DNA of 64,000 nucleotides from Streptomyces sp. CHD11. Its GTDB lineage: Bacteria; Actinomycetota; Actinomycetes; Streptomycetales; Streptomycetaceae. The notes beneath the pieces were generated by a model that was given only the letters and a program-made list of their open reading frames with translations, was not told the origin of the DNA and made no database searches. Made by a program: the position numbers and the translations under genes. Below are positions 62,814-64,000 of this stretch, piece by piece. Each line of letters begins with the position of its first letter. Position 1 is the first letter of the stretch. The stretch is from positions 62,001 through 126,000 of the forward strand of contig NZ_JABTTS010000008.1 in NCBI RefSeq assembly GCF_018638295.1. Reading direction: 5' to 3'.

Positions 62814-63620
62814 ATGGCCTCCCCGCTCGCCCTGCTCGACCGCTCCGGCGACCAACTGCTCTTCTACGCGAAGGCACTGCTGTGGATCCCGCGGACCCTG
62901 CGCCGCTACCTCAAGGAGGTGCAGCGCCTCCTCGCCGAGGTGGCCTTCGGCTCCGGCGGCCTCGGCGTCATCGGCGGCACCATCGGCGTGATGATCGCGA
63001 TGACGCTGTTCACCGGGACCGTCGTCGGACTCCAGGGCTACGCGGCCCTCGACCAGATCGGCACGGCCGCGTTCACCGGATTCGTCTCCGCCTACTTCAA
63101 CACCCGCGAGATCGCCCCCCTCGTCGCCGGACTCGCCCTCTCCGCCACCGTCGGCGCCGGCTTCACCGCCCAGCTCGGCGCCATGCGCATCAACGAGGAG
63201 GTCGACGCACTCGAGGGCATGGGCATCCGCTCCATGCCCTACCTGGTCACCACCCGCATCATCGCCGGCGTCGTCGCCATCGTCCCGCTCTACGCGATCG
63301 GGCTGCTCTCCTCCTACCTCGCCTCCCGCTACGTGACCGTCCTGTTCAACGGGCAGTCCCGGGGGACGTACGACCACTACTTCAACCTCTTCCTCTCCCC
63401 GACGGACGTGCTGCTCTCCGTACTGAAGGTGCTGATCTTCAGCGTGATGGTGATCCTCGCCCACTGCTACTACGGATTCCGCGCCTCGGGCGGCCCGGCC
63501 GGTGTCGGTGTCGCCGTCGGCCGGTCGGTGCGCAACGCCATCGTGCTGATCAGCGTCACCGACTTCTTCCTGTCGCTGGCCCTGTGGGGCGCGACCACGA
63601 CCGTGAAGGTGGCGGGGTGA
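62814..63620 (+). CDS. YrbE/MlaE-type Mce permease, second
   Basis: This 268-residue MlaE/YrbE permease has the same coupling helix (AQLGAMRINEEVDALEGMGI) and ends in membrane helices (FYSV-free; LVALWGATTTVKVAG-like end). It starts 6 nt after the first permease and is followed within 2 nt by the first Mce protein gene, so all are co-transcribed. Confidence 0.92.
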   Translation: MASPLALLDRSGDQLLFYAKALLWIPRTLRRYLKEVQRLLAEVAFGSGGLGVIGGTIGVMIAMTLFTGTVVGLQGYAALDQIGTAAFTGFVSAYFNTREIAPLVAGLALSATVGAGFTAQLGAMRINEEVDALEGMGIRSMPYLVTTRIIAGVVAIVPLYAIGLLSSYLASRYVTVLFNGQSRGTYDHYFNLFLSPTDVLLSVLKVLIFSVMVILAHCYYGFRASGGPAGVGVAVGRSVRNAIVLISVTDFFLSLALWGATTTVKVAG

Positions 63621-63621
63621 C

Positions 63622-64000
63622 ATGAGCGGACCCCGCCGATCCCGAGGACAGACGCTGCGCCACCGGCTCGCCGGAGTGGTCTTCGTGCTGGTGCCCGCCC
63701 TGCTGATCTGGCTGGCCGTCGCCGTCTACGACAAGAGGTTCACCGACTCCGACCGGGTGGTCGTCGAGACCGGCAGCGCCGGCAACCAGATGCACCCGGG
63801 CGCCGAGGTGAAACTCCGCGGCGTCGTCGTCGGCGAGGTCCGCGCCATCGACGCCACCGGCGGCGGGGCCCGTCTCACCCTCGCCATGAAGCCCGGCACC
63901 CTGGACGACGTACCGTCCGACGTACGCGCGCAGATGCTGCCGACCACGCTGTTCGGCGAGCGGTTCGTGGCCCTCGTACCGCCCCGGAACCCCTCGTCCG
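63622..64000 (+). CDS. Mce-family substrate-binding protein, N-terminal part (cut by window edge)
   Basis: The first 126 residues of an Mce protein: basic start (SGPRRSRGQTLRHRL), one N-terminal membrane helix (about residues 18-36, VVFVLVPALLIWLAVAVYD), then the MCE domain (NQMHPGAEVKLRGVVVGEV, AQMLPTTLFGERFVALVP). Mce proteins form the extracytoplasmic shuttle for lipids. The start follows the permease stop after one base. The gene continues beyond the window, and further Mce genes are expected downstream. Confidence 0.92.
   Translation, partial: MSGPRRSRGQTLRHRLAGVVFVLVPALLIWLAVAVYDKRFTDSDRVVVETGSAGNQMHPGAEVKLRGVVVGEVRAIDATGGGARLTLAMKPGTLDDVPSDVRAQMLPTTLFGERFVALVPPRNPSS

Overview
The window is high-GC actinobacterial chromosome, almost certainly Streptomyces. 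The support is gene content and style: a core block of dgt, dnaG and an HrdA-type sigma factor; an Mbl-type actin homologue; malonyl-CoA synthetase beside a carboxyltransferase; a yrbE/mce locus; many GTG or TTG starts; and frequent ATGA or TGATG gene overlaps. No replication origin, plasmid or prophage backbone and no CRISPR array was seen.

Layout. 1-7351: nitrogen assimilation. nirB (cut by the window edge) and a NirB-like flavoprotein lie at the start, nasA lies at 5.2-7.3 kb, and a TauE-type exporter plus a class F sortase with a candidate partner sit between. The nir operon and nasA each carry a four-half-site GlnR-type operator at exactly the same distance from the start codon. 7.3-16.3 kb: a VapBC-like pair, a SanA-type membrane protein, a CbiX-type chelatase, dgt, a ferredoxin-reductase-like flavoprotein, dnaG and hrdA. 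16.3-22.1 kb: a heterodimeric ABC exporter, an FGGY kinase and a YtxH-like protein. 22.26-22.67 kb: two tandem tRNA-Asn genes, a terminator and a CAT-anticodon tRNA.

22.7-30.0 kb, directly after the tRNAs, is the most unusual part. It is a tightly coupled six-gene operon: an HExxH peptidase-like protein, a small protein, a dynamin-like large GTPase, a second P-loop GTPase, a tail-anchored protein and a partly helical protein. The fifth gene contains an A7 slippery heptamer with a G-rich stretch 10 nt upstream and a GC-rich hairpin 6 nt downstream. A -1 shift there would remove the membrane anchor and fuse genes five and six in frame. I consider this the best candidate for an undescribed system, probably conflict or signalling related.

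30.0-38.9 kb: a TPSQAEG peptide, a STAS-ANTAR protein, a STAS / MEDS-kinase pair, mbl, a carboxyltransferase with matB (preceded by an 8-bp tandem repeat), a MerR-PP2C remnant, an ATP-grasp enzyme and a hypothetical. 39.2-46.7 kb: an IclR / SMP-30 pair, then a reverse-strand operon of three paralogous MAB_1171c-like membrane proteins, an HExxH peptidase and a flavoprotein. 47.0-54.5 kb: an arabinosaccharide-type ABC importer with a GH51 arabinofuranosidase, facing a GH35-like protein that seems to have lost its catalytic glutamates. 54.8-60.3 kb: a DUF4360 secreted protein, a PucR-type regulator and three secreted proteins. 61.0-64.0 kb: the start of an Mce lipid-import operon (ATPase, two YrbE permeases, first Mce protein cut by the window edge).
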